NCBI GenBank assembly: GCA_047495785.1
Contig: JBLDXI010000011.1
Span: forward strand, 1,612,001 to 1,676,000
Reading direction: 5' to 3'
From: Lepidodermella squamata
Lineage: Eukaryota > Gastrotricha
DNA: 64,000 nucleotides
In this document: piece after piece, positions 25,288-36,169 of the stretch
Layout of the letters: every line of letters begins with the position of its first letter
How positions within the stretch are numbered: the first letter of the stretch is position 1
Position numbers and translations under genes: made by a program
Notes under the pieces: generated by a model
Databases searched by the model: none
The model's input: only the letters and a program-made list of their open reading frames with translations
What the model was told of the DNA's origin: nothing

Positions 25288-26253
25288 TTAAAGCTTGATG
25301 TCATCACTATGATTTGCTTCACACGCCGGCGTGCCGTCATCATTACTTGTAGACAGTTTTCGAGAGCAGAGCGACGTATGACGTTCGAGGCACGCTTTCG
25401 ACGGGAATTTCAGATTGCACTTACGGCAGATGAGTGAAAAACTGACGACGTGGCGCTGCTCGTGCTTACGCATATCGGCTGCTTGGCGGAATTTCTTTTC
25501 GCAAAAGGCGCATTTGAACGGAAAAATTCCACGATGAATGTAAGAATGCATTGTCAAACTAAAATAATGAAGAAACAGAAAGTCAAATTTTGACCTACAC
25601 ATTTCGGACATCATCGAAATTCAGTAATTATCTTTCAGCCTGAAACCAACTAACCTGTATTTTCTGGCAAAGCTTCGCCCGCAAACTTCGCAGGAAAAAG
25701 GTCGGTAGCTTGGGTCATGCGTCTTAATGTGGCCATTTCGATGCGTGGCCTGCGTGAAGCAAGCGTCACAGATTGGACATTTGTACGGCTTCTCGCCGGT
25801 ATGAATTCGCTTATGAGCCACCAAAGTTCGCTTCTGGTTGAAGCCCTTATCACAAAACTCGCATATGTGAACTCGAGTTGTCGAACCAGGCGAAATTTTC
25901 GAAGTAGACGATGAGGATGAAACAGCTTGTTGGCTGTTATCGCTGAAATCACTCACAACTTCCAACTTCTCCGGCTTCCGAAAATCGACCGGTTCGTTGC
26001 AGATAACCAACTTTGGCCGTTTGTTTGATAAATTTAACACTTGGTCTTCCGGCTGGGTGTTGCTGGTCGAAGGCTCTTCCTGCCGCTGCTCTTGGCTTTG
26101 GGCTAGCAATTTTTCAGCCGCCTTAAAAATCGCAAGAATCGATTCGTCGATTTTTGGCGATGACTCATCGCTATTTTTCGGACATTTGACCGTATGCAGT
26201 ACGATTTGTTCCATAGTCTCCAGCTTTATTTCGCATTTCACGCAGTTGGACAT
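25288..26253 (-). CDS. C2H2 zinc-finger transcription factor (five fingers)
   Basis: On the minus strand exon 1 is 26253-25655 and exon 2 is 25558-25288. The 96-bp intron (donor ACAG|GTTAGT, acceptor TTATTTTAG) restores the third finger across the junction as ARKYSLTMHSYIH. The product is about 289 residues. An N-terminal CVKC...HTVKC zinc-binding-like motif is followed by a linker of about 95 residues, acidic and Ser-rich with QPEDQVLNLSNKR. Tandem fingers follow: ICEFCDKGFNQKRTLVAHKRIH, then a TGEKPY linker and YKCPICDACF, FSCEVCGRSF, FKCAFCEKKF, and a last C2HC-type finger LICRKCNLKF. The VLNLSNK stretch resembles a CtBP-type (PxDLS-like) or similar corepressor motif; that is inference. 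Linker TGEKP implies sequence-specific DNA binding in the nucleus. Confidence 0.88.
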
Positions 26254-28021
26254 GATTTAAGGTGGTTCTTTGAAGTAGTGAGGCAGTCTTGCAATAATAA
26301 CAATGCTAATATTTTGAGGCCTACCTTTTTTCTCGTATAAGAAGATTGTGCTAAGAAGTTTTTTGGCGTAGTGAGTTTGAGCAACAGGGTGCCCGAAGTT
26401 CGCCATGTGCTTTCGCCTGTGCGTGTGCTACATACAGCAGCGCGAAGTAATAACAGTATAGTAATAATATTAATATTTAACAAAAAAATATTTCTAATTT
26501 TTTATACTAACCCACTCACTAAGTGTTAACACTGCAACGGCGTGCACGTAGCCGGGGTGCAATAATGCGCGCACCTGTTTATACTGCTGTGTAATAGGGA
26601 GCCAGCCGGTGGCGGGGTCGTGATGTGTTGCCGGCGCCGGCTCTCCGTGGACAAGTGGCGGTTCATGTTCGCACAAGCGCTTGGCGAAGGCTGCACATGA
26701 AAAAAGTGAGTGAGAGCGGGAGAGAAAGAGAGAGAGAGAGAGCAATTTCAGCCATAGTTTTATTTTGTGTAATAGCTTTAAATACGCTTTCAAAATAAAG
26801 CTGCCGTACACGCGTTCGTTGCTTAGGGTGGCTACAAGTGCTGACGCGCACGTTCTTGTTGCACTAGCGTGTTCCCTCGGTCTTGATTTTCTGACACTTA
26901 ACGAGGAATAATGATTCATTTATGCCGCCCTATATAACTGAGATAATCAGACATCTTGTTGGAACTTGGAACACGGTCAAGATTCCTGGCTGATGCGGAG
27001 AACGGCGATCTTCCGTTTTAATGCCTACAACCCTCGAAATTTGGGCGAAAAGTGAATAAGAAACTAATAGACTCTTATAGGAGGTATCGAATAGTCTTAT
27101 ACTGAGATAAGAGAATGCAAACCCATGAATTAGTCATTAATACTAGCAAGCCTTCAACCGCTTAAATGCTGCAGGGAAAGTTTATTTGGCGAAATCTCGA
27201 AAATTGAAATTGAAGCAGCTGCTGAAATTTTTCCTCGAGTTGAAACAGTCAATGAAATTATCCCACTACAGCCTTCAACACGCTTGCCATATGGCATCGA
27301 AGGTTCATCCCATCGATCTTATTCGCGCCCATCAAATTTCGTCATGATTCCAAATTTCAAGGTTTATGTAACGAACAGATTGGTTGCAATTCTTAATTTC
27401 CGTTGATATGAGGGAAGCTGTACATTTGGCTCGAAGCTCGTCTTTCAGCGATCGTTATTGTTGATATAACGGTATATTTTTATAGTTTCCAGGTTGATAT
27501 TTTGTACGCTCATTCATCTTGTACAAATCAGATCACGATTCTTATACAGATCAAAACTGGTGGAAGTATATAGGTCACATCTCAAGAGAGGAAAATTCGT
27601 GTCAACATATTTGATTGGATTTCCTTTCATTAACTGTGTAATTTTAAGAAATTACTTTTTCAATCTTAGCCTTGGCTGTTATTAGTTATTAAATTGAAAT
27701 AATACCGCAAAAAATGAGGGGCTGACTTCGGTTGAAACGATGGACGCGTTGTTGTTGCAGGAAAACAAATAATGGCATATTTTGAATGTCGACTACGCCA
27801 TTCGCCATTACTATTCTACTTTGTCCTCACTCCGCGAAACAAAGCGACCATAGATAATAGTAACTACTACTATTACTATTGCTATTATCTATGAAAGCAA
27901 CGCTAACAAGTAGATCCACCTCTCAGTGTGCGTCCTATTGTTGTCTCTACGCAAGATAAAGCCGACTCGCATGTCCCTAGACTCTAGTGTGAACAGTAAA
28001 ACTGTAACATAAAGCGAAAGT
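26254..28021. other. Divergent intergenic region
   Basis: It lies between the zinc-finger gene (-) and membrane-protein gene A (+) and must hold both promoters. A GA microsatellite is at about 26722-26743. A 12-bp-stem hairpin, CATAGATAATAG...CTATTATCTATG, spans 27849-27893 about 130 bp upstream of gene A. Open frames in 26494-26919 are low-complexity and unsupported. Confidence 0.45.
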
Positions 28022-28908
28022 ATGTTAAGCTATCTAAGCGGCTATTCTACTGCCTTCTTCAGTATAGCCTTACTTTCTGCCATACCTCTACTGCAGTTTG
28101 GCGTAATTTACCCATCTGTCTACACGTCAACGTTTCCTGCCGTTGATCGGAAAACCTGTAAGACCAATTTTTCACTGCGGAACGATTGTTTATTCCGTAA
28201 TTTTAAGGCAAATGTGATTGTTGGGACGGTCTTTTCAAAGGATGGTACGAACGCTGGCCGAGTAGATACCACCATTTGTACTTCAACGTAAACTGGCAAG
28301 TCTTATGCATCTGGGTTGTCACGCTCATTTACGTCCTAGCGATTTACGAATCCATTCGAAAATTGGTGACATGCCAGAAAATTCGCTGGAATTTCGCAGT
28401 GTTATTTTTCAGTGGAATCTACGCCCATCACTACTCGTGGTGGATGTACTTCGGCTATTTCAACGATGACTACTACGTCCAGTACTGGCATCAAGCTCTG
28501 TTTTCTGCTAGTGAAATCTACGCAGCTTGGATTGCGTTATCGTTAGCCGCCTCGTCAGATCAAGCCTTGGATATTTCGATTGAAGTTGAAAAGCTTACTG
28601 CACTGGCTTCGATCAGTCTTGCGCATCTTGTCATCGGAGGGCTAGATCAGTTCATTGAACAAAATATATACGGCTCGGGCCAAGTTTCGGAACAATCCCG
28701 GAATATCGGTTTCATCATACCTGACGCTCTCGGATTGGCTATCGCTTTGTTTGAGCTGAGGCGTCAACTGCCGACTTACTTAGAAGAGACTGCGACTGAT
28801 GTCTGGGCGGCGAAAGCGACGACTTTTACGGGGTTCTCGCAGTCAAAAGCTTTCAAGAAAGGCGTCCGGATATTCATGATTATTACAACAATAGGTCTCA
28901 TTTTTTAG
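28022..28908 (+). CDS. Multi-pass membrane protein, paralog A of three
   Basis: Exons 28022-28157 and 28208-28908 join in phase 1 (donor ACCT|GTAAGA, acceptor TTTTAAG) to give 278 residues. An N-terminal membrane segment (FFSIALLSAIPLLQFGVIY) leads to the cysteine motif CKCDCWD spanning the junction, then RYHHLYFN. Six more hydrophobic stretches follow, with family motifs YAHHYSWW, YFNDDYYVQYWHQALFSASE, AHLVIGGLDQF and IIPDALGLA. It therefore looks like a seven-pass membrane protein with a Cys-rich first loop. The same intron position and motifs occur in paralogs B and C. I do not recognise the family, and channel, transporter or receptor are all open. AATAAA sits 20 bp after the stop. Confidence 0.8.
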
Positions 28909-29641
28909 CTGCTCCGGCGTTTTATAGAAATAAAGCATTGGAAACTGTGAATAATGACAGGAAACTCTTAATTCTGCCCTGTTATCAATTACAAAACCCG
29001 AAGAATTTCGGCTGAAAACCGAAATACCGAAATATACCGAATCGGTAGCCATGACTGGTTTTTCGGGTTTTCTTCGGTAAGTCCGAATTTTCAATGAATG
29101 GTTTCGCTGTAAGTTTACTTGGGGAGTTAAACCAACCCAATAGAAATAGAGGTTTGAAGTAATGCAGGAACGACATTTTGCAAGACACTTTGCTTTACAA
29201 CCGAACAGAAATGTTTACTGTTACCGTTTTTCACAATTCGGTAAGAGATGAGTGGTACCACCATCCAGGCTGCTGAAGATCGCTGTGAGAATGCTCTAAG
29301 GTCCTTTCCTTGTGTCCTATATGTTGATAGTTTCGTCCCGTGAATGAAAAATCCTGCTATACCCAGCGGAACCATGGAAAATCCGAAAATTACCGAAAAT
29401 CTTACCATTCCGGGTTTTCTCCGCAAAACGCTTTGAATCGAAAATCTCCCCAAAATTGAAATTCCTTGAAAAAAACTCAATTTAAGGCTGCCTAAAAGGC
29501 ACTGTTGTAGCGACTCACCAGCTTTTAAGCGGGCTTGGAAGATCCTGTGATGACACCTAGAAATCGGTATTTTTTCTGTTTCGCGTACGCTTTTTGAACC
29601 TTCGTTTGCAAAACTCTGATACGATTCAACAATGTTTTATT
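28909..29641. other. Convergent intergenic region with CCGAAATACCGAA repeats
   Basis: It separates convergent paralogs A and B. Short ACCGAAA-type words recur at 29002-29047 and, diverged, at 29360-29430 (CCGAAAATTACCGAAAAT), with inverted forms near 29055-29085. This suggests a degraded repeat or small transposon. On the minus strand AATAAA follows the stop of paralog B almost at once (29636-29641). Confidence 0.4.
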
Positions 29642-32600
29642 TCAAGCCGATCTCCCTGGCAAGTAATCCAGAAAGCTCTCCCGTGATTCAGAACCCGAGA
29701 AAAGTCCAATAACCATAAAAAACGCAAAAATCATCCAGCCTAACAGCATTTCCCTTGAAAACAACAAAATCGCTAGGTTGGAACGCAGGAACAACCGAGA
29801 CTGCGAACTTCGAACCGCAACAAAAGCCGGCCATAACTTGCGCAAATCACACAACGGCAGGACAAGACCGAGTAAGTCCGGCAGAACGAGGCCCATATTC
29901 CGCGTCCGCTGCGACGTGTCACCCTTGCCCAAAATGTTGTGCGTCACAAATTGGTCAAGGCCGCCAATTGCTAAATGCGCCGCGCTCATCGCTGCCAGCC
30001 CGAACAAATGCATTATCGAGTAATTGAAACCGTTTTGATTCTGGTTTTTATTCGATGATGATTTAGTCGCCATTGTCAGCGCGACCCATGACGCGTAGAT
30101 TTCGCTGATGGAAAACAACGCTTGGTGGAAGAATTGGTCGAAGAAATTGTCGTTGAAATAGCCAAAATATACCCACCATGTGTAGTGGTGGGCGTAGAGA
30201 CTTAGGAAAAACAGGACAACATAACGAAATTGCAGTTTTTCAGCGTTCAAAAGAGCGCGGAAAGATTCGTGGACTAGAAGGACGTAGAGTAAGGTTATAG
30301 CCCAGATTCCGACGGTCTCTCGCGTTAGGTTGAAGTAGACGTGGTGATACCCGCCTGGCCAGGATTCTTCGTAGCCTTTGAAATCAGTGTCCCAACATCC
30401 GCATGAGCCTGCAAATATGTAAAAAGATTTAAAAAAATTGGATTAATCATGTTGACTTTTAATGTGATATAGGGCCAGTTAGGTACCTGAATTTGGTTTA
30501 CCTGTACTTGCACAAACGATTTTGCACAAAAGACACTGCACAAATGCACTTGCACAAAAAATTTTGCACAAACACATTTTTTTCAGCTCGTTCGATTCCT
30601 CTTTGAAAATTACATATAGCGAATATAAAATAACAACGTAAAACCTTATAAAAAATGAATCAACGTAAGAATGAAAGCGTGAGGCCTACACGCGCTTCAA
30701 ATCACACGTTTTACGGATATAAAAGCCTTCAATATTTCATTTTATCTCAACACCCAATTTTTCATTTTTCCTTTTAATTATTTTGAAACACTTTGATATT
30801 GCTCGTCATGCCTGTGACTTGCGAGGATTGTGGCAAAATTTGCAAAAGTAAGGCAGGATACAAGTGTCATTGGCGCCTGATACACAACAAAGATGATGGC
30901 GGCCGTCGATCTCGTTCTCTGGAAACCCCCGTTGTCGACGAAGCCGAAAGGCGCGCTGCAACAGCTGTCGGTAGAAGATCACGTTCACAAGACAACGACA
31001 GGCCGCGCTCTGCCCTCTCGAATTCCTCTTCGCCAATACGAATCCGCAATAAACCCGCCATGCGTCTGATTTCGCCTGAGGCATCGGTCGTGGTGACTCG
31101 AAGCCAAGTTGAGAGTCCAGTCGTTGACAGCAGCGATGATTCTATTCCACGGGATCAAGTTTCAAGCACGAAGTCGACGCCATCGGAAAGGAGTCTGACC
31201 CCACCAATTGTAAGACTTGATAGAATCTATGTATCTCTAAAGTTTTTATTTCCGATTTCACACAGTCATCTCCAATTCGTGTGCCTAGCGTGCCGGCATC
31301 TAGGCCGAACACGGTGAAAGGTTTCTACCAGCTGGGTTCCGCTGAGCGTGACGCCTTTTTGCGCGAATTGCTGGGGAACATTCAAGGGTCTTCAAGTGCT
31401 GCTGATGGTGAAGCTGCCGCCAATCCATCTGCCGATTCTGCTGAAAATGAAGAGAATGTAGTCCCTGATTTCGAACTGGACCTGTTCGAAGATGATGCTC
31501 TCACCGAGTTGAGTGACGATGACTTCGTCACTCAACCTGTGCTGAGGAGGCTTTTCCCTGGAATTGTCATTAAAGGTAATTACTTGAGATTTTCAAGACT
31601 TCAAAATTGACTGATTTTGTAATTATTCTAGGTTGTCTCTTCCATTATTGCCAAGCAGTATTGAATTGGTTGAAAGAGCATGGTTTGATTGTCGAGTATC
31701 GTAGAAATGGTGTCTTACGAAAGCTGGTTCGCCGCTTCATGGCACTTGCCCTCCTACCTCTGCGTCACGTTTTCCCTACCGCCGAGCGCCTGCGTCGACT
31801 TGCTCCCGCTCGCATGAAGTCTTTCGTCACGTACTGGTTTCAGACGTGGGGCAACCATCCTGAAGACTGGAATTGCTACCGCGAGAGCCACAGAACCAAC
31901 AACAACGTGGAAGGGTGGCACTCACGGCTGAACCGGAAAGCGCGTTTCGTGTCCAAAAACATCTGGAGTTTCATCTCGCTCATCAAAAAAGAAGACGACG
32001 TAGTGAAGTCCAAGGTTGGGAAACAAGATGCTGGCATCAACCCGAATCGCGTCGTCCGCAAATACGCCCAGGTCGATGAGCGTGTCCAAATGTTTAGCCG
32101 TCGCTGGGCGAAAAAAGAACTAACGACGATGGACTTTTTGGACAAGGTCCAGTCTGCACTACTCAACCTTGATAATGTTTTTAATTGATTTGTGTGAGCT
32201 GAAGAGTAGTGATGAGGATGAGAAAATCACTTTGGGACCAATTAAAAATGTGCGTGATCGCATTTGGATGAATAAAGAAGCAGGGCACTTTAATGCGATT
32301 AATAAATAAAACAATTGCGCTAAATATAGCTAGTTTTGCATCTATTTCCCAATTTGAAATAGCTTGAACTTTATTTAAAAATGACAAGTACTATTAATTG
32401 ATTTTTTATAAGGTTTTACGTTGTTATTTTATATTCGCTATATGTAATTTTCAAAGAGGAATCGAACGAGCTGAAAAAAATGTGTTTGTGCAAAATTTTT
32501 TGTGCAAGTGCATTTGTGCAGTGTCTTTTGTGCAAAATCGTTTGTGCAAGTACAGGCATACCCTGAATTTGAAGCTAAAACTAGATTTCTCCAAAACAAG

Positions 32601-32969
32601 GTTTTCGACTTCGTATCGCTCCAGCTTTTTAGCATTTAATTTTAAAATTTTAATTAAATTGAAATTTTTTAAAATGCTTTCAAGTTTCAAAATTTTTTAA
32701 AAATTCAAGAAATAATAATCACATAATAAAGAAATTAGTTTTCAAAATTGAAAAATTGAAATTTGAAAATTTTAACTAAATTGAAAAATCGGGTATTTTC
32801 CAACGAAAAATTGCAACTTACAGTTGTGACGCTCAAATGGCATCGGTTTTTCCCCGATAATTTTCGGGTACAAAAATCCGAAGGTAAATAACGGAATTCC
32901 CAACTGCAACAACGTAGTCGAAGCAACTACAATCAACGGCCTTTCTTCGACCTCCTTCAAATTAACCAT
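29642..32969 (-). CDS. Multi-pass membrane protein, paralog B, with a transposon in its intron
   Basis: On the minus strand exon 1 is 32969-32822 (MVNLKEVEERPLIVVASTTL...; donor CAACT|GTAAGT, phase 1) and exon 2 is 30408-29642 (acceptor TTTGCAG). They join to 304 residues. The junction creates CSCGCWD, matching A and C. Family motifs follow: GYHHVYFN, LYAHHYTWW, YFNDNFFDQFFHQALFS, SEIYASW, AHLAIGGLDQF and VLPDLLGL. Seven hydrophobic segments are likely. The 2,413-bp intron consists mainly of a 2,066-bp Mutator-like element in the opposite orientation; without it the intron would be about 340 bp. The ATG lies 51 bp downstream of paralog C's stop, and TATTTTTAG ends 11 nt before the ATG, so B is probably the second gene of a trans-spliced operon. 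Confidence 0.8.
30496..32561 (+). mobile_element. Mutator-like (MULE) DNA transposon, 2,066 bp, in the intron of paralog B
   Basis: Terminal inverted repeats of 161 bp (30496-30656 and 32401-32561) are essentially identical except for two or three bases at the outermost end. They contain repeated TTGCACAAA words. A 10-bp direct repeat CCTGAATTTG flanks the element (30486-30495 and 32562-32571). Long TIRs with a 9-10 bp target duplication are typical of MULEs. The interior carries one three-exon gene with a zinc finger and a MULE transposase C-terminal region. The near identity of the TIRs implies a recent insertion. Confidence 0.9.
30808..32188 (+). CDS. MULE-encoded protein: N-terminal C2H2 finger and C-terminal part of a transposase
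   Basis: Exons 30808-31209, 31266-31575 and 31632-32188 join in frame to 422 residues. The N-terminus has a C2H2 finger, CEDCGKICKSKAGYKCHWRLIH. A long Ser/Arg- and acidic linker follows. The third exon starts GCLFHYCQAVLNWL, the block that follows the second catalytic Asp in MULE transposases. It continues with FQTWGNHPEDWNCY and HRTNNNVEGWHSRLNRK, typical of this superfamily. No recognisable catalytic region with the first two Asp residues (DGTF-like) lies between the finger and the GCxFH block. The protein is therefore probably an internally deleted transposase, or a derivative that depends on another copy. The starting ATG at 30808 is 312 bp from the left element end. Confidence 0.8.
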
Positions 32970-33020
32970 CGCAAAAAATTCTAAAAATATTGGGGAAAAA
33001 ATAAGAAATCAATATTTCAT

Positions 33021-34139
33021 TCAGGAGAACAGCCCTAACAACAACAGAAAATTGAAAGCGATAAATCCATTGGCAAAATGGTGCGAGTTGAAAATCGACT
33101 TCCAATTCGCCAACAAAAACGATGAAGTCGGGACATTTTTAGTCACCCCTAACAATTGCGGCGCGATTCGGCAAATATCAATCGATGCCAGGGTGACTGC
33201 AAAAATTTCCGGAAGAACAAGAACTGAAAAATTTCGATTTTTCAACGAATAGCCCGAATTTCCGTAGAAATCCAGCCCAGTACATAACAGGAAAATTTTC
33301 GCGAAATTCGTGAAAAATATGTTTGTATATCGATGAAAATTATCCGATAGATCTGCCCAAGGCTGGGCGACAAATTCCGTTGATCGGCGTTGATTAATAG
33401 CCAACAATAAGCACATCCAAGACGCGTAGATTTCAAAGCACGTGACCAGGAGGCGAATGGCAAATTTCGACCCGTAAAAATCGTCGTTAAAATGGCTGAA
33501 CGCCGACCACCAAGCGTTGTAGTGCGCAGGCAGGGTGGCTACAAAGAGTGCGCAGTATCGAAAATTCAAGCAATTTGACGCTGCGTTGAGGTAGATTTTT
33601 CGTAACGATTCGTGGATTAACAGGACGTAGAGTAAGGTGGCTAGCCAAATGAACGCTGTTTGCCATGTTATGTTGAAGTAAACGTGGTGGTATCGACTTG
33701 GCCATATTTCATAAGACGCCTTGAACTGCGTGTCCCAACATGCGCAGGTACCTTGTAAGAAAAATCAATCGAATGGTAGAAAAAAAATCGATAATGGCCC
33801 ATAAAGAAATTTTCAACAATTTCTGAAAATGAAATATTGAAATAATTGAAATTTTATGTAAAATGAACAATTTCACGGATTTCAAATTGAGAAAATTAAG
33901 AAAATTCAAATTTTCCAAATTCAATTATTATTCAAACGACTCATTTAAAATTTGAAAATTGACTGAAAAAATTGAAATTTATAAAAAAAAATCTCACAAT
34001 TGAATTTTTGTAAAAATCGACGTTTATAGCTGCCCTGGCCGAGGGTCGGCGATCCAAAGTGAAGCCATGGAAATAAAATCAGCAACAAAGTCGTTAAACC
34101 AGTAACAACTAACGGTGAAGCTTGGCGTAGGCCTTGCAT
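33021..34139 (-). CDS. Multi-pass membrane protein, paralog C
   Basis: On the minus strand exon 1 is 34139-33998 (MQGLRQASPLVVTGLTTLLL...; donor CAATT|GTGAGA, phase 1) and exon 2 is 33751-33021. They give 290 residues. The junction encodes CTCACWD, and RYHHVYFNITW follows. It keeps HFNDDFYG and FEIYASWM, but the HHYxWW motif has become PAHYNAWW. The GGLDQF motif is replaced around GLDFYGNSG, so C is the most diverged of the three. The frame also extends upstream to a GTG at 34154, but the ATG at 34139 is the better start. An acceptor-like TTTTAAAG precedes it by about 14 nt. Paralog B starts 51 bp after this stop codon. Confidence 0.78.
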
Positions 34140-35040
34140 TTGTATATATTTCACTTTAAAATTGCATATGAATGGCTGTAAATATTGTACCAGAATGAGA
34201 AGTAAAGCGCGAACATTTCATATCATAGAAGAAACAATACTTGGCGCTTTTGTGTCCAGGGTGTTTACACTCGCTGCTCAACAAATAAGTGCCTTTTACA
34301 GGTGTTACGCTTTTGTGTCACCTTTTAAACTCGATACCGTATATTGATATCTTAGCAGCTTGAAAAATATTAGAAATTCTTTAAATTACTTCGAAATCTT
34401 ACAACAGATTGAGTACAGTGCCCGTGACGTAAATTCAGAAAAAAAGAAAAAAATACTTCAACATTTTATTTAGGGACAATTTTCATCTACTAGACTCATT
34501 AATTTTGGTGCCCCAGCTTCGAGAATTTTAGACTTGAACACCTCGAAATAGGGATTTCGAAATTTTTCTTCGAATCTTCGAACCTTTTCAAACCCAAACA
34601 GTATATTTCACTCTTATTAGTGGTTTTCGCGATCGACGGTCAGTTTACGAGCTGGAGGGCCGATTTCGATTCCAAGTATCGATTTTACAAATCAGTGATT
34701 TTTCCGATACCGGCAGTCTTTGATGCCAACTTTGAAAATTTTTCCAAATAGCTGGTTGCAACAAGTAGCTAAAATAAAAAATCCGCCGGTGATAAGAAAA
34801 AGTCGAAATTGAAAAAATCTGAAAAATTAGGAAATGATAATTCTTGCCCATTTTGGCCGATATGATTTTAATTTAATTTAATTTCAATTTTTATGATTGT
34901 TCATTGATATCACATAATAGGGACAAATGACAAGTTTTATGTTTTAATTGAAAGGCTAAAATAATTCAAAATTTCCAAAATCTTCCGCGATGTGATCTTC
35001 AGACTTTTCTGAGTATTTTTTCACCTGCCGCGACCAAACT
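34140..35040. other. Intergenic region upstream of the paralog C/B operon
   Basis: AT-rich, without a supported gene. It presumably contains the promoter of the minus-strand C-B pair. TTTAATTTAATTTAATTTC near 34868-34890 is simple sequence. Confidence 0.45.
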
Positions 35041-35049
35041 ATCGACGAT

Positions 35050-35482
35050 ATCAGCTTTGATCAGCCGGGAAGAATGGACTACGGTATCACTGCGGATGAC
35101 GTTAGTATACCAACACCAGGATGTGAGGTTATTGATAATGAAGAAGGAGCAAATGTATTACTCGGATCTACAACATGTATAGATGCAAACTCGACATTTT
35201 TTTACCCGTCTTTCTGTCCATTTATATGATAACACTACCATTTTTACCGTGAAACAGCTTACACCATTGCATTTTAGCCGAAAAAGGTGCGGTTCTCTGA
35301 TCCGCGGACTTGAACTTGAGCAACAATTTATCAGGGCCGCTTGATACATATACCATTGGCATCCTTAATGACAGCAGACAACCACATTGCACCGACGTCT
35401 TTTTGATCCCAGCGGTGAATTTCAACGGCAATAAGGAAGCGCAAGTTGAGGCTCCTTTTACCGATTTTGGGTATATCATATC
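35050..35482 (-). repeat. Copy 1 (partial) of an 820-bp interspersed repeat
   Basis: It matches 54930-55365 in the same orientation over about 430 bp with moderate divergence, and 48490-48815 in reverse complement. It represents only one half of the repeat. In minus-strand orientation it has an open frame of 112 residues (VYVSSGPDKLLLKFKSADQR and neighbours). The equivalent frame in the 55-kb copy is interrupted. The family is unclassified. Confidence 0.65.
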
Positions 35483-35489
35483 GCGAAAA

Positions 35490-35941
35490 CTATTTACCGA
35501 ACGAACGCTATTTACCGTACGTTCGAAGAAACGACGAAGTGGTACAAGGCGAAATATCATTAAGTACCTGTTCTTGTCATCGACAACGTAAATAGGCTGG
35601 CAAGAAAGAAACCAAAAATGTTAGAAGTGCTTCAAGAAGGCGCAAAAGACGCTATTGACCATCGCCAATTCGTTACTGTATTTGTATCATCCGATAGTGT
35701 GACGCCTCAGCAAATTACGAGTTCGTTTATTTCCTGTCAATTCGTTCCAGTAAATGCTAACTGTTTTATTTATTCAATAGGCAGAAATGCCTTTTCACGT
35801 GGGAGGTTGTATCGCGTAGGCGATATCAATCAAGATCAAGTGTTCGAGTACCTTCAGAAATGTTGCGTGATGAACACTGATGGTACGCTCTACTCGCGCG
35901 TCTTTGCCCTTGTCGGTGGACGTGTGAATGAGTTGAGCTGA
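35490..35941 (+). pseudogene. Fragment of the glomeromycete-like P-loop ATPase gene (3' half)
   Basis: It aligns with 43065-43305 and extends further at the 3' end. Compared with that copy it carries TAA at two places (within the WYKAKYH and IDNVN regions) and has lost the Walker A half. A 60-nt intron is likely at 35721-35780 (GTTCGT...CAATAG, with TGCTAAC about 20 nt before the acceptor). Skipping it joins ITS to RNAFSRGRLYRVGDI in frame. The C-terminal block VFEYLQKCC...RVFALVGGRVNEL is preserved only in this copy. The 5' border abuts the unclassified repeat at 35050-35482. Confidence 0.7.
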
Positions 35942-36169
35942 GTTTCTGCTGACCTGATAAACGGAACATCGTTTCAAGGTAGTCACTTGTATTTTGCTCT
36001 TCTATATGTAAACATTAACCCGTTTTAACCTACCGTCCTTTATTTGGGACGCACTTTTTTGAAGCCGGATATAACTACGTTAAGCGCGAAATAAGCCTAA
36101 AAGGACCACCTTAATCTACCTAACCCAAATCTACCCCTAACCTAACTTTAAAACTAAACTTAACCAGGA

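Noticed and set aside
26494-26919. 141-residue minus-strand ORF
   Set aside because: It spans a GA/TC microsatellite (Ser-Leu repeats) and shows no protein-like features.
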